Shown here: positions 1-5,430 of the stretch, piece after piece
Numbering within the stretch: the stretch's first letter is position 1
Layout: every line of letters starts with the position of its first letter
Assembly (NCBI GenBank): GCA_045402695.1
Contig: JAWPNA010000181.1
Span: 1-6,525, forward strand
Reading direction: 5' to 3'
DNA length: 6,525 bases
From: JAWPNA01 sp045402695
GTDB lineage: Bacteria; Acidobacteriota; Polarisedimenticolia; JACPZX01; DASXTC01
Notes under the pieces: model-generated
Database searches by the model: none
What the model was told of the DNA's origin: nothing
What the model saw: the letters and a program-made list of their open reading frames with translations, nothing else
Position numbers and translations under genes: made by a program

Positions 1-37
1 GACAGGTCACATAACCCTCGGCGCGAAGCAGGCAGGA

Positions 38-130
38 AAGCGCAGTGCGGGAAAACCGCACGCTGCGTTTGATGAGGCGGGGACCGGAGACGGAGCCGTA
101 AGGCCACCGCGCCGGTCCTCGACCCTACCC
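38..130 (+). ncRNA. Group II intron 3' end (domains V and VI)
   Basis: Domain V is 33 nt at 38-70. The lower stem AAGCGCAG (38-45) pairs with CTGCGTTT (63-70), with a G-U wobble at the third pair. It carries the AGC catalytic triad at 39-41, a two-base CG bulge at 61-62, and an upper stem TGCGG/CCGCA (46-50/56-60) capped by GAAAA. This matches the canonical 34-nt domain V plan. Domain VI follows: GGACCGG (81-87) pairs with CCGGTCC (112-118), with an inner GCC/GGC stem closed by a GTAA (GNRA-type) loop at 98-101. A122, unpaired just 3' of the main stem, is the likely branch-point A. The intron should end at about 128-130, directly before integrase codons on the opposite strand. The catalytic 5' domains and any intron-encoded reverse transcriptase lie left of the window. 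Structure was folded by eye; the subclass is not assigned. Confidence 0.82.
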
Positions 131-246
131 TCGTCGCTCGGATGCGTGTAGATGATCGTGATGATTGGGCTCGCGTGCCTCGCGAACCGTTGCGCCAGGA
201 AGAGGTTGCCCGAGGCCCGGTAGACGGCGGTCACGCTCGAGTGGCA
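131..246 (-). pseudogene. Tyrosine recombinase/integrase C-terminal fragment, copy 1
   Basis: The - strand encodes a piece of a tyrosine recombinase catalytic domain, from an R-H-S-like motif (read as C-H-S) through VTAVYRASGNLFLAQRFARH to ASPIITIIYTHPSDE. The Tyr in IYTHP fits the nucleophile position of the family. Homology to copy 2 (3681-3923) is collinear and gapless. Upstream it breaks inside the 34-bp palindrome at the R-H motif, so the N-terminal domain and first catalytic Arg are missing. Downstream it breaks right after the Asp-Glu codons, where the group II intron begins, so the missing tail (about ten residues by comparison with copy 2) may lie beyond the intron, outside the window. 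The reading frame stays open through both junctions, but those parts are not integrase. This is a non-functional remnant. Confidence 0.75.
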
Positions 247-274
247 TTTATGCCGAGCTCGGCATAAACGCCAC
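241..274. repeat. 34-bp near-perfect palindrome at a recombinase junction
   Basis: Two 17-base arms (241-257 and 258-274) are reverse complements with one mismatch. The central 20 bp, TTATGCCGAGCTCGGCATAA at 248-267, are perfect. The outer GTGGC and GCCAC lie in the R-H codons of the two oppositely oriented recombinase fragments. The decamer CTCGGCATAA recurs twice at 540-566. The palindrome is therefore probably a fused pair of element ends or a tyrosine recombinase core site with two inverted binding arms. This role is inferred; the symmetry is seen directly. Confidence 0.9.
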
Positions 275-484
275 AGCGCGGCCATGGAGCTTCTTCAGCA
301 CGGCGTCGACCGCGCCGTCATCGCCCTGTGGCTCGGACACGAGTCCGTGGAGACGACGCAGATGTATCTCCATGCGAGCCCCGAGATGAAGGAACAGGCC
401 CTCGCGAAGACGACGCCTCTCAACGTCCTTCCGGGGCGCTACCGCCCCGACGACGCATTAATGGCCTACCTGAAGAGCCTCTGA
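269..484 (+). pseudogene. Tyrosine recombinase C-terminal fragment, second family
   Basis: The frame reads RHSAAMELLQHGVDRAVIAL followed by WLGHESVETTQMYLHAS and ends at a TGA. RHSAAMELL is the HxxRH region (box II Arg at codon 269-271). LGH supplies the conserved His, and the Tyr at 365-367 in TTQMYLH is the nucleophile. The C-terminal stretch KTTPLNVLPGRYRPDD is typical of recombinases found in recombinase-in-trio and related elements; that assignment is from memory of the family. Everything upstream of R-H, including the first catalytic Arg, is missing and replaced by the palindrome. An ATG at 284 exists, but the product would be a 66-residue inactive stub. It is a different family from the three - strand tails in the window. 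Confidence 0.8.
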
Positions 485-539
485 GTATGCCAAGTAACAC
501 GGAAGGAGACCCACGCGCGCCGCCCATCGATGCGTCTCG

Positions 540-566
540 CTCGGCATAACTCGGAACTCGGCATAA
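540..566 (+). repeat. Two direct decamers flanking the recombinase fragment
   Basis: CTCGGCATAA occurs at 540-549 and again at 557-566, with CTCGGAA between them, which is itself a partial copy. This sits 56 bases past the recombinase stop. The same decamer and its inverse form the palindrome core at 248-267. Such direct arms next to the last recombinase gene look like the right terminal repeat of the element that carried it. The left terminal repeat would then be the inverse copy at 248-257, implying that most of the element was deleted. The element boundary just past 566 is inferred. Confidence 0.7.
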
Positions 567-882
567 TGGCGTGTCGCATGGAACCCCGTAGTGCCGATCG
601 AGCCCTGCCCGCCGCTGCCACCACGCGAACCACAGCCGGGGAACGCAGGCGGCAAGGCTAGGGCCAGGACCTCTTCACGAGGGCACTTCCGCCCCTCCGA
701 GTCTGCCGACTTCTACAGGCAGAATCGGGCACGGCGGCTGCGGCTGATCGGACCGGCCTTACCACCGCATCTGCTGGAACCAGGGCACAGGGCCGGGTCG
801 GTCACGTGGTATGCTGAAGCTACCTCCTGTGCTGAACTCCGGCGCACATGCCGTGACGCCGCCCGCGAGGTGTTGCGGACAA
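567..882. other. Intergenic stretch without a recognisable gene
   Basis: Open frames here are short, Pro/Arg-rich and resemble no family I know. One small inverted repeat is visible: TCTGCC (702-707) and GGCAGA (718-723) around a 10-base loop. No convincing -35/-10 pair for the downstream kinase was found. The stretch begins where the recombinase element ends and could be target DNA or a kinase leader. Confidence 0.5.
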
Positions 883-3090
883 ATGACTTTTCTTTGCCCC
901 TCCTGCTCCCAGCAGCTTCCCGCCGGACTCTCACGATGCCCAAGCTGCGGCGTTGACCTCCACGCGAGCCCCACGATCTCCAAGACGACCGACAGCGAGG
1001 AGGCCACCACCCGCGCACCGCGCAAAGGCCTCGAGTTTCCGCCGGGTCATGTCTTCGCGGGGCGCTTCACGATCATAGAGAAGGCCGGCCAGGGCGGGAT
1101 GGGGGTAGTCTACAAGGCCATCGACAATGCACTCGACCAGGTGGTGGCCTTGAAGCTGATACAACCCGAGCGGGCGACCTCGCCCTCCTACATCGCCAGG
1201 TTCAAGCGCGAAGTGCGGCTCACGCGGCAGATCACCCATGGCAACGTCTGCCGCATTCACGATCTTGGGGAGAGCGACGGCATCCTGTTCCTCTCAATGG
1301 AATGGATCGGAGGCGAGACGCTGCGGCAGCTCCTGCGCAAGACGCGGGTGCTTAAGGAGGAAAGGGCGCTGCAGATCGCTGAGAAGATCGCGCGGGCCCT
1401 GGAGGCAGCCCATAGGCATGGGATCGTGCACCGCGATCTCAAGCCGGAGAACGTCATGATTGACGACCGCGGGGAGATCCACGTAATGGACTTCGGCCTT
1501 GCAGTGGAGCAGGGCGGCGACGAGATCACCGAAGCGCGGGTCGTGGTGGGCACTCCCCGCTACATGTCACCAGAGCAGCTGCGCAAGCAGAGGGTGGACC
1601 CGCGCAGCGACCTTTATTCGCTGGGCCTGGTCCTGCGGGAAATGCTGACGGGTGAGGCTCCCGGGGCGGTCCGGCGGATACCCCGCGGGCTCGGTGACGA
1701 AGTGAGCCGGTCTGTCGTCCCGGTGCTCGAGTCCCTGCTGGCTGACGACTCGGAGCGAAGATGTTCGTCGGCTAAGGCCGCCAGGGAGATGATTCGTCAG
1801 ATCATGGAGCACCCGGCGCCGGCTTCGCCCCTGGCGCACCTGAAGCGGCTCACGTTGTGGGCGTCCATTGCGGTGCTTCTCTTCGCAGCGGTCCTCGCCT
1901 ACGTGTGGTTGAGGCCTCGAGAGGCTCCGTCCCCGGCGGAGGCCTGCTACCTGCGGGGGCTCGAGCTCAGAGAGCAGGCCGAGAACGAGCGGGCCATCGA
2001 CGACGCGATCCAGATGTTCCGGCGCGCCTTGGACGTAGATCCCCTATTCGCGTCGGCATGGGCCGCGCTGGGGGAAGCGTACTGGAAGCGTTACGCTTGG
2101 AACCAGCAGATCTCCTCCCGCGAGGAGGCCGTGCTCGCTGTGGAGAGGTCGTTTCAGCTCAATGCGAACCTACCCGAGGCGCATTACGCGAAAGCGGCCG
2201 GATTCTTCGTGGAGGGAGACATCCGTGCGGCCCGCACGGAACTGGAGATCGCGGTGAAGGATCGACCCGATCTCGACGCAGCCTGGTCCCTTCTGGGCCG
2301 GACTCACGGTCTCCTCGGCGATTACCAGGAGGGCCGTGCGGCTCTTGACAGGGCCCTCAGTCTGAAACCCGGCAATTTCCGACACCACATCGCCCTGGGC
2401 CTCTTCTTCGACGGGTCCGGGGAGCACGACGAGGCCGTCAGGGTGTACCGAAGAGCCACCGAGCTAAAACCCGACAGCACGATGGCGTGGAACAGCCTCG
2501 GTACGGCCTACCTCCGCGTTCACAACTATCGAGAGGCCGTCCCGGCCCTCGAGCGCTCCATCGAGATTGAGGAGCGAGGCATCAACCGCTCCAACCTCGG
2601 CACCGCCCATTACTTCCTGAAGAACTACGAACTGGCGTCGCAGGACTACCGGGCCGCCACCCAGATCGAGCCCGGGAACTGGCGGCACTGGGGAAACCTC
2701 GGCGACTCCCTAAAGATGCTCGGCAAGCAGCAGGAGGCCCGGGAGGCCTACCTCCAAGCAATCCTCCTCGCGCGGCACAGGACGTCGGTTGCTCCGCGCG
2801 ACGCCGGTGCCCAGTCGGACCTCGGGCTCTACTGTGCGAGGGCTCGTGCGGATGGTTGCGACGCGCTGGCAGAAGGGGGTAAGGCCGAGGAGATGCGGCC
2901 CGACGACCCCCAGATCATCCTCAGCAACGCCATCATCCGCTGCCTGCTCGGGAGGGATGAAGACGCGTTGGACTGGCTGGAGAAGGGTGTTAAACTCGGG
3001 TTGAGCAAGGCGGAGATCGAAAATGATCCCGACCTCCCCGCCCTGAGTCGATATCCCCGCTTCAAGAGAATTCTTGAGCTGGCGAGCTGA
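883..3090 (+). CDS. Membrane Ser/Thr protein kinase: zinc ribbon, kinase, TM, TPR
   Basis: A 735-residue Hanks-type kinase. The N-terminus is a zinc ribbon with CxxC pairs at C5/C8 and C19/C22. The kinase domain covers about 60-310: glycine loop GQGGMG (69-74), ATP-anchoring K91 in VALKL, helix-C E110, catalytic loop HRDLKPEN (183-190, D185), Mg-binding DFG (D203), SPE in place of APE (229-231) and D243 in the SDLYSLG segment. All key residues are present, so it should be active. A transmembrane helix lies at about 323-343, preceded by K-R. About 390 residues of TPR-type helical repeats follow to the C-terminus, predicted outside the cytoplasm, where they would bind a protein or ligand. I chose the ATG at 883, with GAGG at 867-870, because the protein then starts directly with the zinc ribbon, as such kinases do. 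An in-frame ATG at 811 would add 24 residues of no visible motif. Targets are unknown, and no partner phosphatase is in the window. Confidence 0.93.
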   Translation: MTFLCPSCSQQLPAGLSRCPSCGVDLHASPTISKTTDSEEATTRAPRKGLEFPPGHVFAGRFTIIEKAGQGGMGVVYKAIDNALDQVVALKLIQPERATSPSYIARFKREVRLTRQITHGNVCRIHDLGESDGILFLSMEWIGGETLRQLLRKTRVLKEERALQIAEKIARALEAAHRHGIVHRDLKPENVMIDDRGEIHVMDFGLAVEQGGDEITEARVVVGTPRYMSPEQLRKQRVDPRSDLYSLGLVLREMLTGEAPGAVRRIPRGLGDEVSRSVVPVLESLLADDSERRCSSAKAAREMIRQIMEHPAPASPLAHLKRLTLWASIAVLLFAAVLAYVWLRPREAPSPAEACYLRGLELREQAENERAIDDAIQMFRRALDVDPLFASAWAALGEAYWKRYAWNQQISSREEAVLAVERSFQLNANLPEAHYAKAAGFFVEGDIRAARTELEIAVKDRPDLDAAWSLLGRTHGLLGDYQEGRAALDRALSLKPGNFRHHIALGLFFDGSGEHDEAVRVYRRATELKPDSTMAWNSLGTAYLRVHNYREAVPALERSIEIEERGINRSNLGTAHYFLKNYELASQDYRAATQIEPGNWRHWGNLGDSLKMLGKQQEAREAYLQAILLARHRTSVAPRDAGAQSDLGLYCARARADGCDALAEGGKAEEMRPDDPQIILSNAIIRCLLGRDEDALDWLEKGVKLGLSKAEIENDPDLPALSRYPRFKRILELAS

Positions 3091-3102
3091 GCGGCCCGCC
3101 GC
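3091..3102. terminator. Possible short hairpin between convergent stop codons
   Basis: The whole 12-bp gap between the two convergent stops reads GCGGCCCGCCGC, arms GCGGC and GCCGC. The stem is short with a very tight loop and there is no T tract on either side, so intrinsic termination in either direction is doubtful. Confidence 0.2.
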
Positions 3103-3468
3103 CTACGGGTCGTCGCTGAGGATCATGGGATCGAGGTAGGCCCCGGCGACCGGCTTTTCATTCGCGTCGAGTCCATAGATCGAGTACTTGTCCTTCTGGT
3201 GTCCGTTGCCCATCGGGTGGGGCGACATCCCCCAGATGAACTTTCTCTTTGAGAGGTCCTTCGTGATCTCGTTGAGATTCCCCGTATCGGTGCGGAAGAA
3301 CGCGGGCCCCCGGCCCTTAGTCCCTTCGAACGCGATCTTGACCTTCTTGATCTCGGAGTCCTCGCAGTGGATGTGCCAGAAGATGTACTCGTCCTTGAGC
3401 ACGGGCGTGCTCATGTTGTACACAATCGGCTTGGCTGTCTTCTGAAAGATGACATGAATCTCGGCCAT
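3103..3468 (-). CDS. Small soluble protein of unknown function, 121 aa
   Basis: I do not recognise the family. The protein has no signal peptide, membrane segment or cysteine motif, and only one Cys (C35). It alternates short hydrophobic strand-like stretches with charged turns (HVIF, YIFWHIH, IKKVKIAFEG, KFIWGMSPHP, KYSIYGLDA, AYLDPMIL), which suggests an all-beta, sandwich-like fold. It is a real gene: ATG at 3468 has AGGGAGGG seven bases upstream, a sigma70-like promoter precedes it, and the amino-acid composition is balanced, unlike the Arg/Pro-rich shadow frames. It ends 12 bp from the kinase stop on the opposite strand, so the two are not co-transcribed. The nearest upstream item on its strand is integrase tail copy 2, so it may be element cargo. 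A compact beta-domain binding protein is possible but unproven. Confidence 0.82.
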   Translation of the reverse strand: MAEIHVIFQKTAKPIVYNMSTPVLKDEYIFWHIHCEDSEIKKVKIAFEGTKGRGPAFFRTDTGNLNEITKDLSKRKFIWGMSPHPMGNGHQKDKYSIYGLDANEKPVAGAYLDPMILSDDP

Positions 3469-3475
3469 GGCTGGG

Positions 3476-3483
3476 CCCTCCCT
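3476..3483 (-). promoter_or_regulatory. Strong Shine-Dalgarno for the 121-aa gene
   Basis: The - strand reads AGGGAGGG seven bases before the ATG at 3468. It fixes this start. Confidence 0.8.
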
Positions 3484-3497
3484 TTCCTTGCCAAGAG

Positions 3498-3510
3498 TTC
3501 ACCTTGTGAA
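3498..3510. promoter_or_regulatory. Small inverted repeat in the leader, possible operator
   Basis: TTCAC and GTGAA flank a CTT spacer just downstream of the predicted transcription start of the 121-aa gene. Position suits a repressor site or small leader hairpin. The arms are only 5 bp, so chance is possible. Confidence 0.25.
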
Positions 3511-3524
3511 TTTGTAAGAGAACC

Positions 3525-3552
3525 AGTATCACAGTCCGAGATCGCCTGTCAA
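3525..3552 (-). promoter_or_regulatory. Sigma70-type promoter for the 121-aa gene
   Basis: On the - strand a perfect -35 TTGACA (3547-3552) is followed 16 bases later by GATACT (3525-3530), a 4/6 match to the -10, with TG one base upstream as in extended -10 elements. The start would fall near 3518, giving a leader of about 50 bases that contains the ribosome binding site. Confidence 0.6.
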
Positions 3553-3661
3553 CGGAATTCTCCGTGCGCATACCCGGGCTATCTCCGGCCGCGGTCCGAC
3601 CCACGAGGCCCCGAACACCCCGCGCGCGCGGCAGTGGGCGGCGAGCTGCGCGAGCAGGGCC

Positions 3662-3702
3662 CTGATCGAGGGTCTCGAGATCAGCACGGCAGGTCTCTGA
3701 TC
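3662..3702. repeat. Two competing hairpins at the stop codon of integrase copy 2
   Basis: GATCAG (3679-3684), which overlaps the integrase stop, can pair with CTGATC on either side. With 3662-3667 it makes a 9-bp stem (CTGATCGAG against CTC-GA-GATCAG, a two-base bulge, GGT loop). With 3697-3702 it makes a 6-bp stem around a 12-base loop. The second form is conserved at copy 3. No T tract follows, so it is not a standard intrinsic terminator. Confidence 0.55.
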
Positions 3703-3923
3703 CCCTCGTAGAGTTCCTCATCCGAGGGATGGGTGCAGATGATCGTCGTGATCGGGCTCGCGTGCCGGGCAAACCTCTGCGCCAGGAAGAGGTCCTTCCT
3801 CGCCCTATACTCCGCAGTCACCGTCGAATGACGAAGCTGATGAAACCCGAAATGCCGGTCGAACTCGGCCTTCCGATTCCACCCTTCGATGCGCCACTGG
3901 GCGGCACGGGGCGAGGCACGCAG
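3681..3923 (-). pseudogene. Tyrosine recombinase/integrase C-terminal fragment, copy 2
   Basis: An 80-residue open stretch with no good start begins just after an in-frame stop at 3924-3926. It reads QWRIEGWNRKAEFDRHFGFH, then QLRHSTVTAEYRARKDLFLA, then QRFARHASPITTIICTHPSD, and ends EELYEGIRDLPC-stop. FHQLRHS is the HxxR box. The nucleophile position is Cys: IICTHP, against IIYTHP in copy 1 and SLYTHP in copy 3. The N-terminal domain and first catalytic Arg are missing. This is the longest of three homologous, same-direction tails, and it cannot catalyse recombination. Its 5' break lies about 160 bp from the REC-PilZ gene, which points the other way. Confidence 0.78.
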
Positions 3924-4027
3924 TTATTCTCGTGAGGGTCACCGCCCGAGCTGGTGCGTCATTGCGCAGAGGAGGAGTGTCGCCGTGAGTCTAACCAGTC
4001 TCTTCCATGTGGCAAAGATTGTAGCGC

Positions 4028-4055
4028 TTGCACATGTTCCTCGGCGACATACATT
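4028..4055 (+). promoter_or_regulatory. Weak promoter candidate for the REC-PilZ gene
   Basis: TTGCAC (4028-4033) and TACATT (4050-4055) are 16 bases apart, about 30 bases before the start codon. The -35 matches at 3/6 and the -10 at 4/6, so this is only a candidate in an otherwise unremarkable 160-bp leader. Confidence 0.25.
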
Positions 4056-4076
4056 CCCTTGCGTTGAAAGTATCCC

Positions 4077-4081
4077 GGAGG
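4077..4081 (+). promoter_or_regulatory. Shine-Dalgarno fixing the REC-PilZ start
   Basis: GGAGG lies five bases before the ATG at 4087. Upstream in-frame ATGs, including one at 3889, would add residues with no receiver-domain character, so 4087 is the start. Confidence 0.85.
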
Positions 4082-4086
4082 AAGCA

Positions 4087-4767
4087 ATGCATCGCGTGCT
4101 TTTAGTCGACGACGTTCAGCTGGTATTGAGAATCCAAAAACCATGGCTTGAGGAGCGGCGCCTTGAGGTGGCGGTAGCGCAGTCTGCCGAGGAAGCGCTT
4201 TCGTTGCTCCGAGAGTATCAGCCTGACCTCGTTGTCGTGGACTACGAGATGCCCGGTTCTGACGGCGCACAATTCTGCCAGCAGATCAAGGCAGATCTGA
4301 ACCTTTCTCGTATTCCAGTAATGATCGTCAGTGCTCACACAGACAACGCCACCATCAGGCGATGCCTTGCGGCGGGCGCTGCGGCATTCGTATCCAAGAC
4401 CGGCGGCCGTGAGGAGCTACTCAACAACATCGCCAACGTGCTCAAGATCCCGTATCGTCGGCACATGCGTCTCAGGTGCTCGGTCAGCGTAAGAATCAAG
4501 AGAGCCAGCACTGAGAGCGAGCCGGCGATGATCAAGGACATCAGCGTGAGTGGGCTATTGCTGGTGACGAATCGACCCCTGGCTGTTGGAACAGTGCTAG
4601 ATCTCCGTTTTGTGCTCCCGGGCCAGAGGCAAGAAGTTACTTCGCTGGCCGAGGTGGTCAGAATTGAGGCCGCACAGGACGGCGGGTACCGTTGTGGGGT
4701 TCAGTATTCAGAAACGGATAACGAATCGAAGCGCCAGATTCGTCAGTTCGTAGAGCATAGCATCTGA
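4087..4767 (+). CDS. Response regulator with receiver and PilZ domains
   Basis: A 226-residue two-domain protein. The receiver domain (1-120) has the acidic pair D8/D9, phospho-acceptor D52 in VVVDYEMPG, S82 at the Ser/Thr switch and K104 in FVSKTGG, so it should be phosphorylated by a histidine kinase. The PilZ domain (about 123-226) has the RxxxR motif as RRHMR (124-128) and DxSxxG as DISVSG (151-156), the two signatures that bind cyclic di-GMP. It has no DNA-binding domain, so it should act by protein contact, joining a two-component input to a second messenger, with motility, adhesion or exopolysaccharide as typical family outputs. No histidine kinase or cyclase is nearby, so its partner is elsewhere. 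It lies between two integrase tails, ending 26 bp before copy 3, and its last third is visibly less GC-rich than the kinase gene. Confidence 0.93.
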   Translation: MHRVLLVDDVQLVLRIQKPWLEERRLEVAVAQSAEEALSLLREYQPDLVVVDYEMPGSDGAQFCQQIKADLNLSRIPVMIVSAHTDNATIRRCLAAGAAAFVSKTGGREELLNNIANVLKIPYRRHMRLRCSVSVRIKRASTESEPAMIKDISVSGLLLVTNRPLAVGTVLDLRFVLPGQRQEVTSLAEVVRIEAAQDGGYRCGVQYSETDNESKRQIRQFVEHSI

Positions 4768-4790
4768 ATAGCTGCCACCCTGTCGCGCGT

Positions 4791-4814
4791 GGTCAGCACG
4801 GCAGGTCCCTGACC
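4791..4814. repeat. Conserved hairpin at the stop codon of integrase copy 3
   Basis: GGTCAG (4791-4796) pairs with CTGACC (4809-4814) around a 12-base loop, cacggcaggtcc. Copy 2 has GATCAG and CTGATC around cacggcaggtct at the same place. The second pair changes from A-T to G-C on both arms, so pairing is preserved. A further imperfect stem, GCTGCCAC (4771-4778) with GTGGTCAGC (4789-4797), lies right after the REC-PilZ stop and could compete. There is no T tract. Confidence 0.5.
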
Positions 4815-4861
4815 CCAGCACACATCTCCTCATCGTCCGGGTGGGTGTAGAGACTCGTCAC
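4793..4861 (-). pseudogene. Tyrosine recombinase/integrase C-terminal tail, copy 3
   Basis: Only 22 residues keep homology: VTSLYTHPDDEEMCAGVRDL then PC-stop. The nucleophile-position Tyr is present. The identical RDLPC-stop ending links it to copy 2. The frame stays open further upstream on the - strand, but that sequence bears no resemblance to an integrase, so the fragment breaks near 4861. Confidence 0.68.
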
Positions 4862-5054
4862 CAACAACACTACATCCCGCTGCCACCCAGATAAACGCCC
4901 CCACTTCGCGGCTACAACGCTCCGCCGCTGCGCACGGATGAGCGGATGAGTGCCCTGGTGTCCAGCCGCCCCGACACGGCGATGGCACCGCCAGCTAGGA
5001 CAGACGGACCCACGCCAGATCGGAAGCACCACGCAGACAACAAGAGATGCGCGG
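4862..5054. other. Unassigned spacer
   Basis: No recognisable gene on either strand. An 8-bp tandem duplication (CGGATGAG at 4935-4942 and 4943-4950) is the only repeat seen. Confidence 0.4.
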
Positions 5055-5312
5055 ATGATGAAGGTCTTCCACAGCTCGATCGCCGGGAAGCCGTTAGGCT
5101 ACTCCCGGATTCAAATCATCACCGTGGGCGAACTGCTCAACGGGAAACGGATCGAGTACCCACCCTCGGGCCAGGTCAACGTGACGTTCAAGACGGCGCC
5201 CAAGGTCGAGCTTCAGGTAGCCGAGGCGATGGTTCTTTCACTGGAGGAGGAAGCGACTGGGCTGGCGAAGGTGACGAATCCTCGCAAACCAGGTCGACGC
5301 AAGCGCTCATGA
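5055..5312 (+). pseudogene. Probable C-terminal remnant of a DNA methyltransferase
   Basis: The frame from the ATG at 5055 holds YSRIQIITVGELLNGKRIEY, then PPSGQVNVTFKTAPK, and ends in a basic tail. The pattern RIQI-T-x-ELL-G-K-x-x-YP followed by N-V-T-F-K-x-A-P-K is one I associate with the extreme C-terminus of large adenine-specific DNA methyltransferases of restriction-modification type; this is from memory, not a search. None of the catalytic motifs (DPPY, FxGxG) is present, so it has no methylase activity. The + strand frame is open from 4950, but residues before 5055 look random and no ribosome binding site is seen. It could instead be a small unrelated hypothetical protein of 85 residues. 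Confidence 0.42.
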
Positions 5313-5360
5313 AAACGACAACGCGATGGCCCAACAGCCTGTCAGGAATCCCAAACCCGC

Positions 5361-5430
5361 TCACCCCGCCATCCTCTCCGCCGCCGCTATCGCCGCCCTG
5401 ATTCCATTCGCGGCGCGGATCCTCTTCACC
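5361..5430. repeat. Imperfect direct repeat flanking the SDR gene, left copy
   Basis: From 5363 to 5430 it matches 6431-6498 at 57 of 68 positions without gaps, by hand count. The core atcctctccgccgcc is identical. Confidence 0.85.

Noticed and set aside
811..882. Upstream start for the kinase
   Set aside because: The 24 extra residues show no motif, and the zinc ribbon begins right at the ATG at 883.
591..956. 121-residue + strand frame before the kinase
   Set aside because: It is Arg/Pro-rich without a known motif or good ribosome binding site, and it overlaps the start of the kinase in another frame.
4012..4033. TGGCA...TTGCA sigma54-like promoter before REC-PilZ
   Set aside because: The GG-to-GC spacing is far too long for sigma54.
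3889..4086. N-terminal extension of the REC-PilZ protein
   Set aside because: Receiver domains start as MHRVLLVDD does here, and GGAGG is placed for the ATG at 4087. The extension overlaps the integrase fragment.
3662..4814. Integron attC sites at the integrase tails
   Set aside because: No GTTRRRY/RYYYAAC core sites or paired R/L boxes are visible, and the recombinase fragments are not recognisably IntI-like.
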